From positions 1-48,465 of the forward strand of contig JAPPLB010000014.1 of assembly GCA_028819575.1 (NCBI GenBank): a stretch of DNA of 48,465 nucleotides, given 5' to 3'. Position numbers and translations under genes: made by a program. Below, piece by piece: positions 34,117 through 43,450 of the stretch. This stretch comes from Bryobacterales bacterium (GTDB taxonomy: Bacteria; Acidobacteriota; Terriglobia; Bryobacterales; UBA6623). The notes beneath the pieces were generated by a model, which saw only the letters and a program-made list of their open reading frames with translations, was not told the origin of the DNA and made no database searches. How positions within the stretch are numbered: the first letter of the stretch is position 1; each line of letters starts with the position of its first letter.

Positions 34117-34770
34117 AGGAGTAAAGTTTCAGGGGTCTTTTGGTTGAGGTTAGTCTCGCTTTGTTGGGGGTTGCCTCCCCGGCTTGAACTGAATATACCA
34201 AAGTTCATAGGTGTTGGCAAGGGCCTATTCCAAATCTTAAAGTTTCGAGAGGGTTTTTTCTCACATTCAGGGTTCGGCAGTCGCTCGCCCCTCCGCTCTG
34301 GGTCAGCAGTCTTGAACCCTTTTGGAACTGATGAAAGCAACGAAAGGGATGTTCGCTGTATCCTCTCGTGGGCGATGCGCGAATATTCCGAGAGTGCCGC
34401 CGAGCACAAGCAACCGTCCGATTTCAAGGCCGGCCTGGAGCCTTTGAGCTTGCTCAGCACTTTGCCGCCGTATTGACGATCAGGGTCGCGACGATACCTG
34501 CGTACAACGGGCCGACTGTCCTCACCCTCACAGAAACGACGGCCCGTGGCGATACTGTTGCTTATCGCGTCGCAACCACGGTTTGTCGGAAAGCATCTCG
34601 TGCCCTGTCCTGAAGGCCTTCACACGAATCTCTCCCCGCCTCTTGCAAGAAACTTGATTCGCAGCGGCGAGGAGCTCAGGCTGTAGCGGGAACGGAATCA
34701 GTCACTTAGCGGATTCGACTCCGCTCTGCGTTCGATGTGTGAGCAGTTCGGTTTGTTCGATGTAGACGTT
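34117..34770. other. Non-coding stretch between element A1 and the TrmB gene
   Basis: No gene is recognisable. Composition differs from the rest of the window: it is lower in GC with T-rich and purine-rich tracts (for example gttttttctcac). Short frames exist on both strands (34080-34460 minus; 34368-34613 plus) but have no recognisable motif, and they overlap each other. Confidence 0.4.
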
Positions 34771-35586
34771 CTAAGTTTCGAGGGGGTCGCCGCGGTTCCA
34801 GAAATCCTCGAAGAGGCGACTCATCGCGACGCAGAGGCTGCGATGCTCGAATACCAGCGCAGTGAGTTGCGGGTGACTGACAACCGGATCGTCAAGGGAG
34901 ATCATGCCGCGTTGGTTGTCAAACAGGGCGAGTTTTAAAGGCAGTTCTCGGACCAGGCGAACCTGGGCCCCTTCGTGATTGAGTCTCTGAAGGCGGGAGC
35001 TTTCCTCTTCGTCATCAAGCACGTGGCGATCATAGAGCAGGCGGCAATCGATACCGCGGCGCAGAAGATCGGGAAGGAGCGGTTCGCCGGCCGGATCAAC
35101 AGCGTAGGGCGGCCGGGCAAACTCGAGGTACTCATCTCTGCTCTGTAACAGGAGACGGCGGTATTCCTCGCCAATCTGACCGAGATCAGCAACGATGCGC
35201 AGGTAATCAAGCGTCCCACGGACTTGGGTGCCGTCAGCAAAGACATCGGTCAGATCAGCTTCAACCTGGTGGGCCAGACTGTGGCGGTCCTGCCACTCGC
35301 GCTCGAACATCGTCTTTTTCTGAAACAGATAGCCTTCGAGAGCCATCTTCGGTTCGACAGCCGAGTACTCTTTGGCCTTGCCCTGCACAACTTGGACGAA
35401 GCCCTTCTCGATGAGGCTTTCGAGCACCTCGTAAATCTTCTGACGGGGAATACGAGCGCGGCCGGCCACTTCAAGCGCTTTGAAACGAGGGTGGCCGATC
35501 AGAACAAGGTACGCTCGCGACTCATAGGCATTCAGACCGATTTGTTGGAGCCGGCGCGTTTGCAACTCGAACCGCACGTACTCCAA
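34771..35586 (-). CDS. TrmB-family transcriptional regulator
   Basis: The 271-aa protein has an N-terminal winged helix (about 8-75: QQIGLNAYESRAYLVLIGHP, then IPRQKIYEVLESLIEKGFV) of the TrmB type, then a coiled linker (about 85-115), then a C-terminal effector domain of about 140 residues (EEYRRLLLQSRDEYLEFARP, FDNQRGMISLDDP). TrmB regulators are abundant in archaea, where many sense sugars, and less common in bacteria. The start is a TTG at 35586; an in-frame GTG three codons inside is an alternative. The nearest possible targets are the secreted-protein gene at 36241 and the decayed gene just upstream, but no operator is identified. Confidence 0.85.
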   Translation of the reverse strand: MEYVRFELQTRRLQQIGLNAYESRAYLVLIGHPRFKALEVAGRARIPRQKIYEVLESLIEKGFVQVVQGKAKEYSAVEPKMALEGYLFQKKTMFEREWQDRHSLAHQVEADLTDVFADGTQVRGTLDYLRIVADLGQIGEEYRRLLLQSRDEYLEFARPPYAVDPAGEPLLPDLLRRGIDCRLLYDRHVLDDEEESSRLQRLNHEGAQVRLVRELPLKLALFDNQRGMISLDDPVVSHPQLTALVFEHRSLCVAMSRLFEDFWNRGDPLET

Positions 35587-35622
35587 ATTAACATTCCCGG
35601 CGAAAAGGCCGCCACCTGATCG

Positions 35623-36051
35623 TCATCCTCTCCTGGTGAGTTCCTCGGGAGTGAGTCTCTCAGCCAAGGCGATCTCCACAAGCCCACTACCGAGTGTCAG
35701 GTTGTAGTGGCTGTTCCGATAAAGCATCAGGATCGGAATCGATTCCGGGTAAGGCGCCCGTTCTTCTGACGGGACACCTCCGGCGAGGAAAACGCTCTAC
35801 TTGCCGGATGCTGTCCTATGGAAGAGGTTCTTGCAGGGAGTATGCCTCAATCGGGGATTACTGGCGGATCAGCGGCTCCGCCCTCTGAATAGAAGCTCTC
35901 GCCGCTGAGCGACCATAAGCTCACCGAGCCGGTCGCTCTCGTCCGTCAGGCCAGAGTGGGCACCGTAAGAAACCGCCACCTCACAACCCAAATGTAATGA
36001 CCGGAATCGGTGAGCATCTGGCATCTGAAAAGTTGTGGATGTGGTTCCCAT
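35623..36051 (-). pseudogene. Probable decayed gene, family unknown
   Basis: Two minus-strand segments look protein-coding but are broken. The upstream one (36051 to 35869) contains LGCEVAVSYGAHSGLTDESD and ends at a TGA. The downstream one, in another frame, reads VFLAGGVPSEERAPYPES, then YRNSHYNLTLGSG, then LAERLTPEELTRRG before a TGA at 35623-35625. It is interrupted by an in-frame TAG just before VFLAGG. Joining them needs a frameshift and loss of a stop codon, hence a pseudogene call. I cannot name the family. It lies 36 bases upstream of the TrmB gene on the same strand and could once have been its operon partner. Confidence 0.35.
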
Positions 36052-36240
36052 CGAGCCGTGGTTCCATTTATGATTTTATCCTCTGCCGTGGGTTCTTCCG
36101 AGAGCCTTATCGGAGAAGAAAATGGCCTGGTATGGCCGTGTTCGCCATACGCATTGCGGCCCGTCTTACTGTATGGTGCAATGGAGCTGTTTCCGCGAAT
36201 CGAATCCTGTCAACCCGCCAGAAGGAAAAAGCTGAAAACT

Positions 36241-38184
36241 ATGAGAATGTCTCGCTGGTATCTCGTTGAGCTGTTTATTATTTCCGCCGGTATTGCGGCT
36301 GCGCAGTCGTCTGTGCCAGTGTCGGAAATCAAGCTCCACAGCGACCCTGAAGATACCCGAGTACGGCCTTTCGAGAGCATTGCTATCCAGGTCCGGGCCT
36401 ACGGCGAAGTCGAAGACGCTGGTGGAAACAAGAAGAAAGTGCGCCTCCGTGAGGGCGGCTCGTCCATCAAGCTCAGCGAGTCGAAGGCCGGCTGGATTTC
36501 AAAGCCTTTCCGATTTCAAGGCAAGGATGACGAACCGTTCCATCAAAAGGAAAGCGCGGGGCTCGGTGCGATTCTGCTTGGTCAAGCCCAGAGCCTCTTT
36601 CTTCTGCAAGACGCTGTGCTCTTCACCGCGGCGGATCGTCCGGGCAAATATGAAGTCAAGGCTGAACTCAACGGCAAGAAAGCAACCATGGCAATCCGGG
36701 GTGACCGAAACGCCCCCTCACGCGTCCCCAGAGAAATGATCGACTTCCACCGCGAGCCGGCATCGCGCGATCCGTACCGCGGGCTTGTTGCACACTACGC
36801 GCCCATGATCGCTCAGGAGACATGGTTTCAGCCCAAGTCGGACTACTTGTCGAGGGTCGATCTCGATGGCGACTGGCGCGGCGACAACAACTGGAAGAAT
36901 ACTCTGGAGGGAAGTTCACAAGCCTACGTCTATTACGCGGTAATGGAAACCGACACCCATTGGTTTCTTGTCTACAACTTCTTCCATCCGCGTGACTATT
37001 CGGACAGGTGCGTCGTGGGCACGTGTCACGAGAACGACAACGAGGGCCTCATCCTGACTGTCGCCAAGGATGGCTCGAAGTTCGGACGCCTCCAGGTGAT
37101 GGAGTCACTCGCACACAACAAAATCTATTCATATCGTCTCGATCGCTCCGTAAAGAAGGGTGTTCATAACTTCGATGGCGATATCGAACTGTACGAAAAA
37201 AGCCACCCCGTGATCTTCATCGAAGCAGGCGGACACGGAGTCTACGGTTCAGACGACAGCCATTCCAAGTACTCCTTCCGCAACGATCGCTTCGCAGACA
37301 CGGGTGTCACTTATGTCTACAAAGGAGTTGCAGAAAGGCCCAAGCATCCCAACGATCGCAAGGTCGGCTACGAGTTGCTCCCCATCTACGATCACTGGTG
37401 GAAGCGAGCGCACGAGGGTAGCGGCAAGAAGGACCGCACCTTCGACGCCTATTACCGATACGAACCATACGGAAATCGCCCCCGCCCGCGCTACCCCAAG
37501 ATCGCAGGAGCGTTCTACGGTCGGGCCGAATCATCCAACAAAGCGAAGCCATTCTGGGGTTGGCACGACGTTCGCACGCGAAAGAGAAAGGTGCTGGCCA
37601 CCGGTCAATGGGGGCTCGATCCGGCCTACGGTGTTTCTCGGAACTTGCGCATGCCGGAACCCTTCTCTTTGAACTACACGTTCAATCCATATCTGGCAAT
37701 CGGTGAAACGACTTCCGTCGCACAGGTTCCATCAACGGCCACACCAGCTCCGTCACCTGCTACTTCGTTGATTACGGGTCCGCAACGGCAAGCTCCGCGT
37801 GATGCTACTGTCGCGACTTCCTCGACGAGAGCCGAGCCGTCGAGTTTCACGGCTCGGCCTGCTCCCGATTTCGACCCCAGCTTGCGCAAGGGCGAGTTTG
37901 ACGTGCGGGTCCGGATTGACGGCGTGACCGATGTTCTGGTTCAGGACAACCAGGTTTCCTATCAGGTCATCACACACCGGCCTCCGGTTCACGAGAGCTC
38001 GGAGTTCACCCAACCCGTGCCTCGCTCTGGTTTCAAGAAGTTCGAGGTTGAAAAAAGGGAGGGCCGTGGCCGCGTCATGCTCTTTCAACCGCCGGGAGCG
38101 GGAAACGACTATACCGCCCGGGTACGCGTCTCCGACCCGAAAGGCGGTGACGACCTCTATCACATCCGCCTCAAATGGAAATAG
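36241..38184 (+). CDS. Large secreted protein with Vps62-like features
   Basis: The 647-aa protein has a signal peptide (hydrophobic WYLVELFIISAGIAAAQ, about 6-22). Residues of about 25-140 look like an immunoglobulin-like or beta-sandwich domain. The middle (about 165-440) contains AHYAPMIAQETWFQPKSDYL, THWFLVYNFFHPRDY, HENDNEGLIL and FIEAGGHGVYGSDDS, which resembles the Vps62/NPP1-type fold whose conserved His, Glu and Asp line a cleft. After a Thr/Pro/Ala-rich linker (about 500-560), the C-terminus is another beta domain (FDVRVRIDGVTDVLVQD). The ATG at 36241 was chosen for the signal peptide; the frame is open to 36010. The enzymatic role is unknown, and the Vps62 likeness rests on motif inspection only. 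Confidence 0.7.
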   Translation: MRMSRWYLVELFIISAGIAAAQSSVPVSEIKLHSDPEDTRVRPFESIAIQVRAYGEVEDAGGNKKKVRLREGGSSIKLSESKAGWISKPFRFQGKDDEPFHQKESAGLGAILLGQAQSLFLLQDAVLFTAADRPGKYEVKAELNGKKATMAIRGDRNAPSRVPREMIDFHREPASRDPYRGLVAHYAPMIAQETWFQPKSDYLSRVDLDGDWRGDNNWKNTLEGSSQAYVYYAVMETDTHWFLVYNFFHPRDYSDRCVVGTCHENDNEGLILTVAKDGSKFGRLQVMESLAHNKIYSYRLDRSVKKGVHNFDGDIELYEKSHPVIFIEAGGHGVYGSDDSHSKYSFRNDRFADTGVTYVYKGVAERPKHPNDRKVGYELLPIYDHWWKRAHEGSGKKDRTFDAYYRYEPYGNRPRPRYPKIAGAFYGRAESSNKAKPFWGWHDVRTRKRKVLATGQWGLDPAYGVSRNLRMPEPFSLNYTFNPYLAIGETTSVAQVPSTATPAPSPATSLITGPQRQAPRDATVATSSTRAEPSSFTARPAPDFDPSLRKGEFDVRVRIDGVTDVLVQDNQVSYQVITHRPPVHESSEFTQPVPRSGFKKFEVEKREGRGRVMLFQPPGAGNDYTARVRVSDPKGGDDLYHIRLKWK

Positions 38185-38257
38185 AAGGCATCAGCAGGTC
38201 CGCTTTCTCTTGAACAAGAACTCCCTGCCGCAAGTCTTGGCGCATCTACCCGGCGGC

Positions 38258-41200
38258 CTACTCGATGTCGACAAAAACCTCATTGCTGGTAAAGCCGGCG
38301 GCGCGGATGACCAACATATAGCGGCCCGTGTCAAGGTCCCTCGGTAGTTCGATGTTCACCTGATAGAGTCCTGAATATCCTGGCGCCAATCCGCTGAAGA
38401 GGACGTTGGCCGAGCGGCCATCGATTTCGGCTTCGACAGTCAGGACCGTTTCCGCGCGTGGATTGAGAGGTGCCGGCTGTCCTGTGGCGACAGTCGGTTC
38501 GACGGCGCCGAGTCCGGCGCAAAACACGGCGGCGGTGACTCCGGCGGGAAGAGGCTGTTCCCAGAGGGTAACCCCAGTCTCGATGTTGACCAAAGCGCCA
38601 AGACCGGTTGTGGGGTCGAAGAAGATTCCCGGCTGGGCCTGGTTGACATCAACCACAACCGAGTTGGTCTCTGCTGGCGTAGTGACAATGATCTCTGCAG
38701 TTTCACCCGTCGTCTCGAAGGGAATCTGGAGGTTGATCCGGGTGGGCGAGACAAAAAGAAGGGCTGCCGGGATACCGTTGACAGTGACCGATGTGCCGCC
38801 GAGGTTGGTGGGCAACGGCGATGTTTCGGCGTTTAGCGTTTCGGTGGCAAGATCGTTTCCGAAGATCGAAACGAGACCGCCTGGTGACACGGCGGTGTTT
38901 TCCAAGGCCGGATCAAGGGTCAATCCCGCGGAGCCGATGACGGAAGCGACCGTGAAGGCGGGCTGGGAGGCAGAGTATCTCGCGGTGACCGTAGTGTTGA
39001 CCGACGGAGCATCGTCGAGCTGCGCGGTGAGGGTGGGCAAATCACCGTCGGTGGGCAGCCGCCAAATGAGCCGGATCTCACCACTTGCGTCCGTGACGGC
39101 AGAGGTGGGACTGACGACGCCGTCGCGGCTCACCATGAGATTGACTCGCAGGCCGGGGTATGGGAGGTTGTTCGTGTCGGTGACCCGGAGGACGATGGGG
39201 TCGGGGAGCCGTTCGCCGAGTCTCCCGACCTGGTCGTCGCCGGAAATGACATGCAGGTCGAGCACCGAGGCGTCGCCCTTGACGTCGATCAACGCTTGTG
39301 CTGTGTCGTAGCCGGAGTCAGCGGCATGGGCGGACAGTCGGGTCACACCCGTGGTGACTCCTTCCAAGGGAAACGACACGCTGGTCGCGCCGCCCGGAAT
39401 CGCAACGACCGCGGGTACCGTGACGCCCCCGTTGTCAGTGGTGAGCATCACGTCGATGTCGGAGGAGCGGGCTTCGGCGATCTCAACCGTGGCCGTGGCC
39501 GGCGAACCGACAACGAGTCCCGAAGCAGGCCACGTGGAAAGATGCAGTTCACGGACGAGCTCAGTTTGGGCATCGGCGCGGAGATCAGTTGCTTGCTCGA
39601 AGTAGGGTTCCCACTCGCTGCGGATGGTTTCGAGTTTCTGGATGTCGGCCTCGGCGGGTTCCGCGCCCTCGTCGACAACCAGAATGAACGCGAAGTTGAA
39701 CTTGCGCTGCGAGACGGAAGCGTCGGGGACACGCTTGCCTTCCGCCTCGATGATCATGTCGACCGTGATCTCCTTGCGCTCTCCGTCAAAGCTGACGCCG
39801 GTTCGCGGGTTACTCGACGCCGAGAAGTCATCTGGTTGGAAGTTGGTGGGTTGTTCGACGAGAAAGGAGGGGTTGACTTCGTGCGGGAAACGTAAGCCCA
39901 TCAGGTATTGATCGAGTTCGGAGTAGTGTTCGCTCGTAGCGCTGGTCACGAAGCGCGGGGTCATCATGGCGCGGTCGTCGATGCGGTTGCCTTCGAGGAA
40001 GGAAGCATCGCTGTTGAAGAAAAAGCTCCAGTGGGCGAGCTGGCGGCCGAGCAGCGAGTTGGACCGTCTGCCGGTCGCGGGGTCGATGAATTCGACATAG
40101 GTGAGGAAGCGATGACCGGCCTCATGGGAGATGACGTCAAGCGTGTTGTCTTCTCCAATCAAGAAAACACGGGTCCTGGGGTCCGGGGGATAGTTGGTCA
40201 GCGGCCCCATGTTCATATAACCCTGGAGGCGGCGCTCAGATCCGAAATGCCGTCCGAAATCGATGACCGTCCGGTTGCCGAGAAACTCGCCGATTCCCAG
40301 AGCTTCGTTACGAACGTTCAGATGGAAGGCAAAGGCTCCTTCACTGCTGACGTCCAGGCCGAGAGAATTGAACACGACCAGGGAGTCGTAAGCGTCTTCA
40401 TGGTTGCGGTAGAACTTCTGTCCGGAAGCGAGCACATCAAGATAGCGGTCTGACTGGAAAATCTCAGCGAGGGCGCCTTCGACGGGATCGGAGGCGCCTT
40501 CGGAAAAGTCGACTGCGGTCGCCTCATCCTCGAGGCGGCCGGGCATGATGCCAACGACAGCATTGGAGATGAGCACCGTGCGGTAATGGAAGTCGATCGT
40601 CCCGTCACGGTGTAAAACAAGCTGAAACGTCTGGCGGAGGCCGATGGTTTGCCTGGTGTAAACCGGTACGGCGTTCCAGGTAACGAAAAAGCGGTCGGTT
40701 GTGGAGTGGGTGCTGACCGGCGTATCAACCCGGCTCGGGTCAAGGTCGCTGAACAGCGGCGCGATCCGAGGCGGGCCGTTCAAGGCGCGGTCCAGCGAGC
40801 GGCTCCTGCTGGAGGCTTCAGTTTCCTCGAACGTGAGGTTGCCGTCGGAATGCACGAAGGCCTGCGTGTGCGTCTGGTCGAAATAGGGAAACGGGAACGG
40901 CAAGGAGACCTCTTGAGCGTCGTCGTCGCCGAGCGGGACAGGAACACCTTCATCCCGCGATTGATCGCTGAAGGCCGTCGGACCGGATGTGGTGGTGTAG
41001 CCGTTTTCGGTGCGTGTAAAGCTGACGGAAAGATTCAGGAGATCGAAGACGTTGGGTTCGACGACGACGCCGTCGGAGGTATCTATGACCGCGATGTTGC
41101 CGACATCGGGACGGATGGAGCCCTTGGGCTCCGGCTCTAGCCGAGCAGCCTTGCTTTGGTCACGACGCGCGAGCGATTGTTCGTGAAGGAATAGCTCGGT

Positions 41201-41332
41201 GAGGATGCGTCCTCGATAGGAACCGCTCCAAGGCCCAAGCTCGTCGGAGGCGGCGAACAGGGGAGAGGCCCCGAGCAGAGCGACAACCAGGGTTTTGCAG
41301 AAGGTTGCCCGATGACTTGGAATCGTCGTCAC
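38258..41332 (-). CDS. Secreted HExxH protein with Ig-like and Solibacter-type C-terminal domains
   Basis: The 1024-aa protein has a signal peptide (CKTLVVALLGASPLFAA, about 12-28). Residues of about 120-265 form a nidogen-like beta domain (FVHSDGNLTFEE, RIAPLFSDLDPS). A metalloprotease-like region follows with HEAGH at 403-407 in VISHEAGHRFLTY, the classical zinc-binding HExxH. About 600-790 holds two bacterial Ig-like/invasin-type domains (MLTTDNGGVTVPAVVAIPGG; PYPGLRVNLMVSRDGVVSP). The final 230 residues match the Solibacter C-terminal domain (TIGR03437 type: SIFGNDLA, SPTRINLQIPF, QPGIF, YSGLYQVNIELP). A secreted, possibly surface-bound peptidase is the likeliest role. The third zinc ligand cannot be fixed by eye. 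The start codon is GTG. It converges on the 36241 gene. Confidence 0.82.
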   Translation of the reverse strand: MTTIPSHRATFCKTLVVALLGASPLFAASDELGPWSGSYRGRILTELFLHEQSLARRDQSKAARLEPEPKGSIRPDVGNIAVIDTSDGVVVEPNVFDLLNLSVSFTRTENGYTTTSGPTAFSDQSRDEGVPVPLGDDDAQEVSLPFPFPYFDQTHTQAFVHSDGNLTFEETEASSRSRSLDRALNGPPRIAPLFSDLDPSRVDTPVSTHSTTDRFFVTWNAVPVYTRQTIGLRQTFQLVLHRDGTIDFHYRTVLISNAVVGIMPGRLEDEATAVDFSEGASDPVEGALAEIFQSDRYLDVLASGQKFYRNHEDAYDSLVVFNSLGLDVSSEGAFAFHLNVRNEALGIGEFLGNRTVIDFGRHFGSERRLQGYMNMGPLTNYPPDPRTRVFLIGEDNTLDVISHEAGHRFLTYVEFIDPATGRRSNSLLGRQLAHWSFFFNSDASFLEGNRIDDRAMMTPRFVTSATSEHYSELDQYLMGLRFPHEVNPSFLVEQPTNFQPDDFSASSNPRTGVSFDGERKEITVDMIIEAEGKRVPDASVSQRKFNFAFILVVDEGAEPAEADIQKLETIRSEWEPYFEQATDLRADAQTELVRELHLSTWPASGLVVGSPATATVEIAEARSSDIDVMLTTDNGGVTVPAVVAIPGGATSVSFPLEGVTTGVTRLSAHAADSGYDTAQALIDVKGDASVLDLHVISGDDQVGRLGERLPDPIVLRVTDTNNLPYPGLRVNLMVSRDGVVSPTSAVTDASGEIRLIWRLPTDGDLPTLTAQLDDAPSVNTTVTARYSASQPAFTVASVIGSAGLTLDPALENTAVSPGGLVSIFGNDLATETLNAETSPLPTNLGGTSVTVNGIPAALLFVSPTRINLQIPFETTGETAEIIVTTPAETNSVVVDVNQAQPGIFFDPTTGLGALVNIETGVTLWEQPLPAGVTAAVFCAGLGAVEPTVATGQPAPLNPRAETVLTVEAEIDGRSANVLFSGLAPGYSGLYQVNIELPRDLDTGRYMLVIRAAGFTSNEVFVDIE

Positions 41333-41362
41333 GCGACAGTTGTTGCAGCGGCCTGATGGCCT

Positions 41363-41989
41363 CTAAATAATCACAACATAAACTTCACGCGGGCCGTGGA
41401 CGCCAAGTGTGAGCGACATCTCAATGTCCCCCGTGCGGCTAGGTCCGCCGATAAGGACCAGCGAGCTGCTTTCAAGGGCAGGGTCTGGCAAAACGGCAAA
41501 GAGTTCATCGAGGCTTGTGAGGACGCGGTGTGCCGGGAGAACGGCGACGTGACGCGGCGGGAGTAGCGAGATGAGCCGTTCTTCCTCATTGCCGGCCAGG
41601 ACGGCAAGAGCACCCGGGTCGGCGATCGCGTAGGTCGCGCCGGTAAGGCCGGCGCCGGCCGTGGCGCAGAGAACACGGAGCTCGTGGGGATCGTCTACGT
41701 TGACTCGGACGTCAGGGAGATTGACTAGGCCGAGCTCACAAAGGAATTCGTCTTTGGATGCGATCGTTTCGTAGCCGTCGATCTTCTCGGCGACGAAGTC
41801 GCGGGCTTCATCCGCACTGGGTGCAACGAAGGTCTCGCCACGGAAGTTGTTGCTAAACCGGCGAATGCGCTCTTCGCGGCTCCACTGTGGGACAACGATG
41901 CGGGACGGCGGCGGATCGGGGGCGGGCTGTCCGACGCGTCGTCCCAAGGCGGACCGGACGTTGCTGAGGACTTGCTCGCGGTCAGGCAT
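41363..41989 (-). CDS. lutC: LUD-domain lactate utilisation protein LutC
   Basis: The 208-aa protein is the third subunit of the LutABC L-lactate oxidation system, a single LUD domain (about 40-205) with TAGAGLTGATYAIADPGAL and the glycine-rich SSLVLIGGPSRTGDIEMSLTLG near the end. The ATG at 41989 overlaps the lutB stop by eight bases, which fixes the start; the longer open frame upstream is a shadow of lutB. The complex converts lactate to pyruvate, probably passing electrons to the membrane. Confidence 0.92.
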   Translation of the reverse strand: MPDREQVLSNVRSALGRRVGQPAPDPPPSRIVVPQWSREERIRRFSNNFRGETFVAPSADEARDFVAEKIDGYETIASKDEFLCELGLVNLPDVRVNVDDPHELRVLCATAGAGLTGATYAIADPGALAVLAGNEEERLISLLPPRHVAVLPAHRVLTSLDELFAVLPDPALESSSLVLIGGPSRTGDIEMSLTLGVHGPREVYVVII

Positions 41990-43445
41990 TTTTTTTCTGC
42001 TTCCCAGCGGCGTCTGTGGAAATCCATCCTGACGAGGACTGGCGAGCGCGCCAGAGCTCGCGGAAGCTTCGCGGAGCCAGCGGAGGGAAGTCACGTGTGG
42101 CGGTCCATGGGGCAAGCATTGCAGGACCGGTTCGGATCCAGGAATGGCCATCTTGCCTGGACAGAAAGGCCTGCGCGAAAAATCCGGCCCATTCAAAAAC
42201 CCAAGGCCGGCGCATGACCCAACTCCAACCTCGGAATGCGAGTTTTTCCGGCAGCCAACGGTTCTCTCGGGCTTCGCCTTTCTTGACGTCGCGGCGTAGC
42301 GCCAGCAACATCCTGGGGATATCGATCTTGACGGGACAGACTTCGCCGCACGCACCGCAAAGGCTCGACGCGAAGGGTAGCGCGGGCTCGTGGCCGAGGC
42401 CTGCGAACTGCGGTGTGAGAATCGCGCCGATCGGCCCGGAGTAGGTGCCGGGATAGGAGTGTCCGCCGATGCGGCGATAAACCGGGCAGACGTTCGAGCA
42501 CGCTCCGCAGCGGATGCAATAAAGCGTTTGGCGCTTTTCCTTGTCCGCCAGCACACGCGTGCGGCCGTTGTCGACGAGCAGCAGGTAGAATTCGTCAGGG
42601 CCGTTGATCTCGCCGTCGCGTCGCGGGCCGGAGAGGAACGATGTGTAGCTGGTGATGGGCTGACCTGACCCGCTGCGTCCCAGCAGTTTCAGGAAGACGG
42701 CCAAGTCGGCGGCTCGGGGGATCAGCTTCTCGATTCCGGCGACGGCGACGTGAATACGCGGCGCCGAGGTTGTCATGCGGATGTTGCCTTCGTTTTCGAC
42801 GAGCACCACCGCTCCGCTCTCAGCGACCACGAAATTCGCTCCGGAAATGCCCATGTCAGCGTTGAGGAACTTTCTGCGCAGTACGCGGCGTGCGACTTGT
42901 GTAAGTTCTTCGGGCTCTTCATTGCGCTCAACGCCGAGTTTCTCGACAAACAAGTCCGCAACGTCGCCGCGCGTTTTGTGCAAGGCGGGCGCGACGATGT
43001 GATAGGGCCGTTCACGGGCGAGTTGCTGAATGTACTCGCCGAGGTCGGTTTCGACCGGCTCGATGCCATTCTTCTCGAGAGCGTCATTGAGGTGAATTTC
43101 CTCACTGACCATCGATTTGGATTTGACGGCAAGCTTGGCGTCGTGCTTGCGTGCGATAGCGATGACGGCGTTAACGGCGGCTTCGGCATCTGCGCACCAA
43201 ACGACATGTCCGCCGCGAGATTGCACACGGGCTTCGACGGTTTCGAGGTAGTAGTCAAGGTGGTCGATCGTGTGCTGCTTGATGTTATGGGCTTGATCGC
43301 GCAACTCCTGGTATTCAGGAAGCACGTTAGGCGCGACGACGTCCAGGCGCTTCTCGGAAAAGCGGTCGGTCGCTGCCGTGATGGTTTTCTGAAGCTTGAG
43401 ATCACCGAGGGCGACGTGGATCTCCTGCTGGAAGGTGGTGGACAT
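41982..43445 (-). CDS. lutB: Lactate utilisation iron-sulfur protein LutB
   Basis: The 487-aa protein combines an N-terminal LUD domain (about 70-300) with a ferredoxin-like double [4Fe-4S] region: Cys310, 313, 316 and 320 in CIRCGACSNVCP, and Cys363, 366 and 370 in CGACGEVCP. The second set shows three cysteines plus a more distant ligand, as is usual in this family. The last 110 residues form the family-specific C-terminal helix bundle. It lies five bases after lutA. No lactate permease (LldP/LutP) is adjacent. Confidence 0.94.
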   Translation of the reverse strand: MSTTFQQEIHVALGDLKLQKTITAATDRFSEKRLDVVAPNVLPEYQELRDQAHNIKQHTIDHLDYYLETVEARVQSRGGHVVWCADAEAAVNAVIAIARKHDAKLAVKSKSMVSEEIHLNDALEKNGIEPVETDLGEYIQQLARERPYHIVAPALHKTRGDVADLFVEKLGVERNEEPEELTQVARRVLRRKFLNADMGISGANFVVAESGAVVLVENEGNIRMTTSAPRIHVAVAGIEKLIPRAADLAVFLKLLGRSGSGQPITSYTSFLSGPRRDGEINGPDEFYLLLVDNGRTRVLADKEKRQTLYCIRCGACSNVCPVYRRIGGHSYPGTYSGPIGAILTPQFAGLGHEPALPFASSLCGACGEVCPVKIDIPRMLLALRRDVKKGEARENRWLPEKLAFRGWSWVMRRPWVFEWAGFFAQAFLSRQDGHSWIRTGPAMLAPWTATRDFPPLAPRSFRELWRARQSSSGWISTDAAGKQKKNA

Positions 43446-43450
43446 CGGGA

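Noticed and set aside
33845..34201. Minus-strand frame through element A1, also present in A2 (48177-48443)
   Set aside because: Both elements are gapless copies, so any frame is shared; no start signal or recognised domain, and it would extend into unrelated flanks.
33892..34476. 194-aa plus-strand frame spanning element A1 and the following non-coding stretch
   Set aside because: It begins inside the mobile element, crosses its right end and the G-rich tract, and has no motif.
41990..42556. Upstream extension of the lutC frame
   Set aside because: It is antisense-free but lies wholly within lutB in another frame; the LUD protein starts at 41989.
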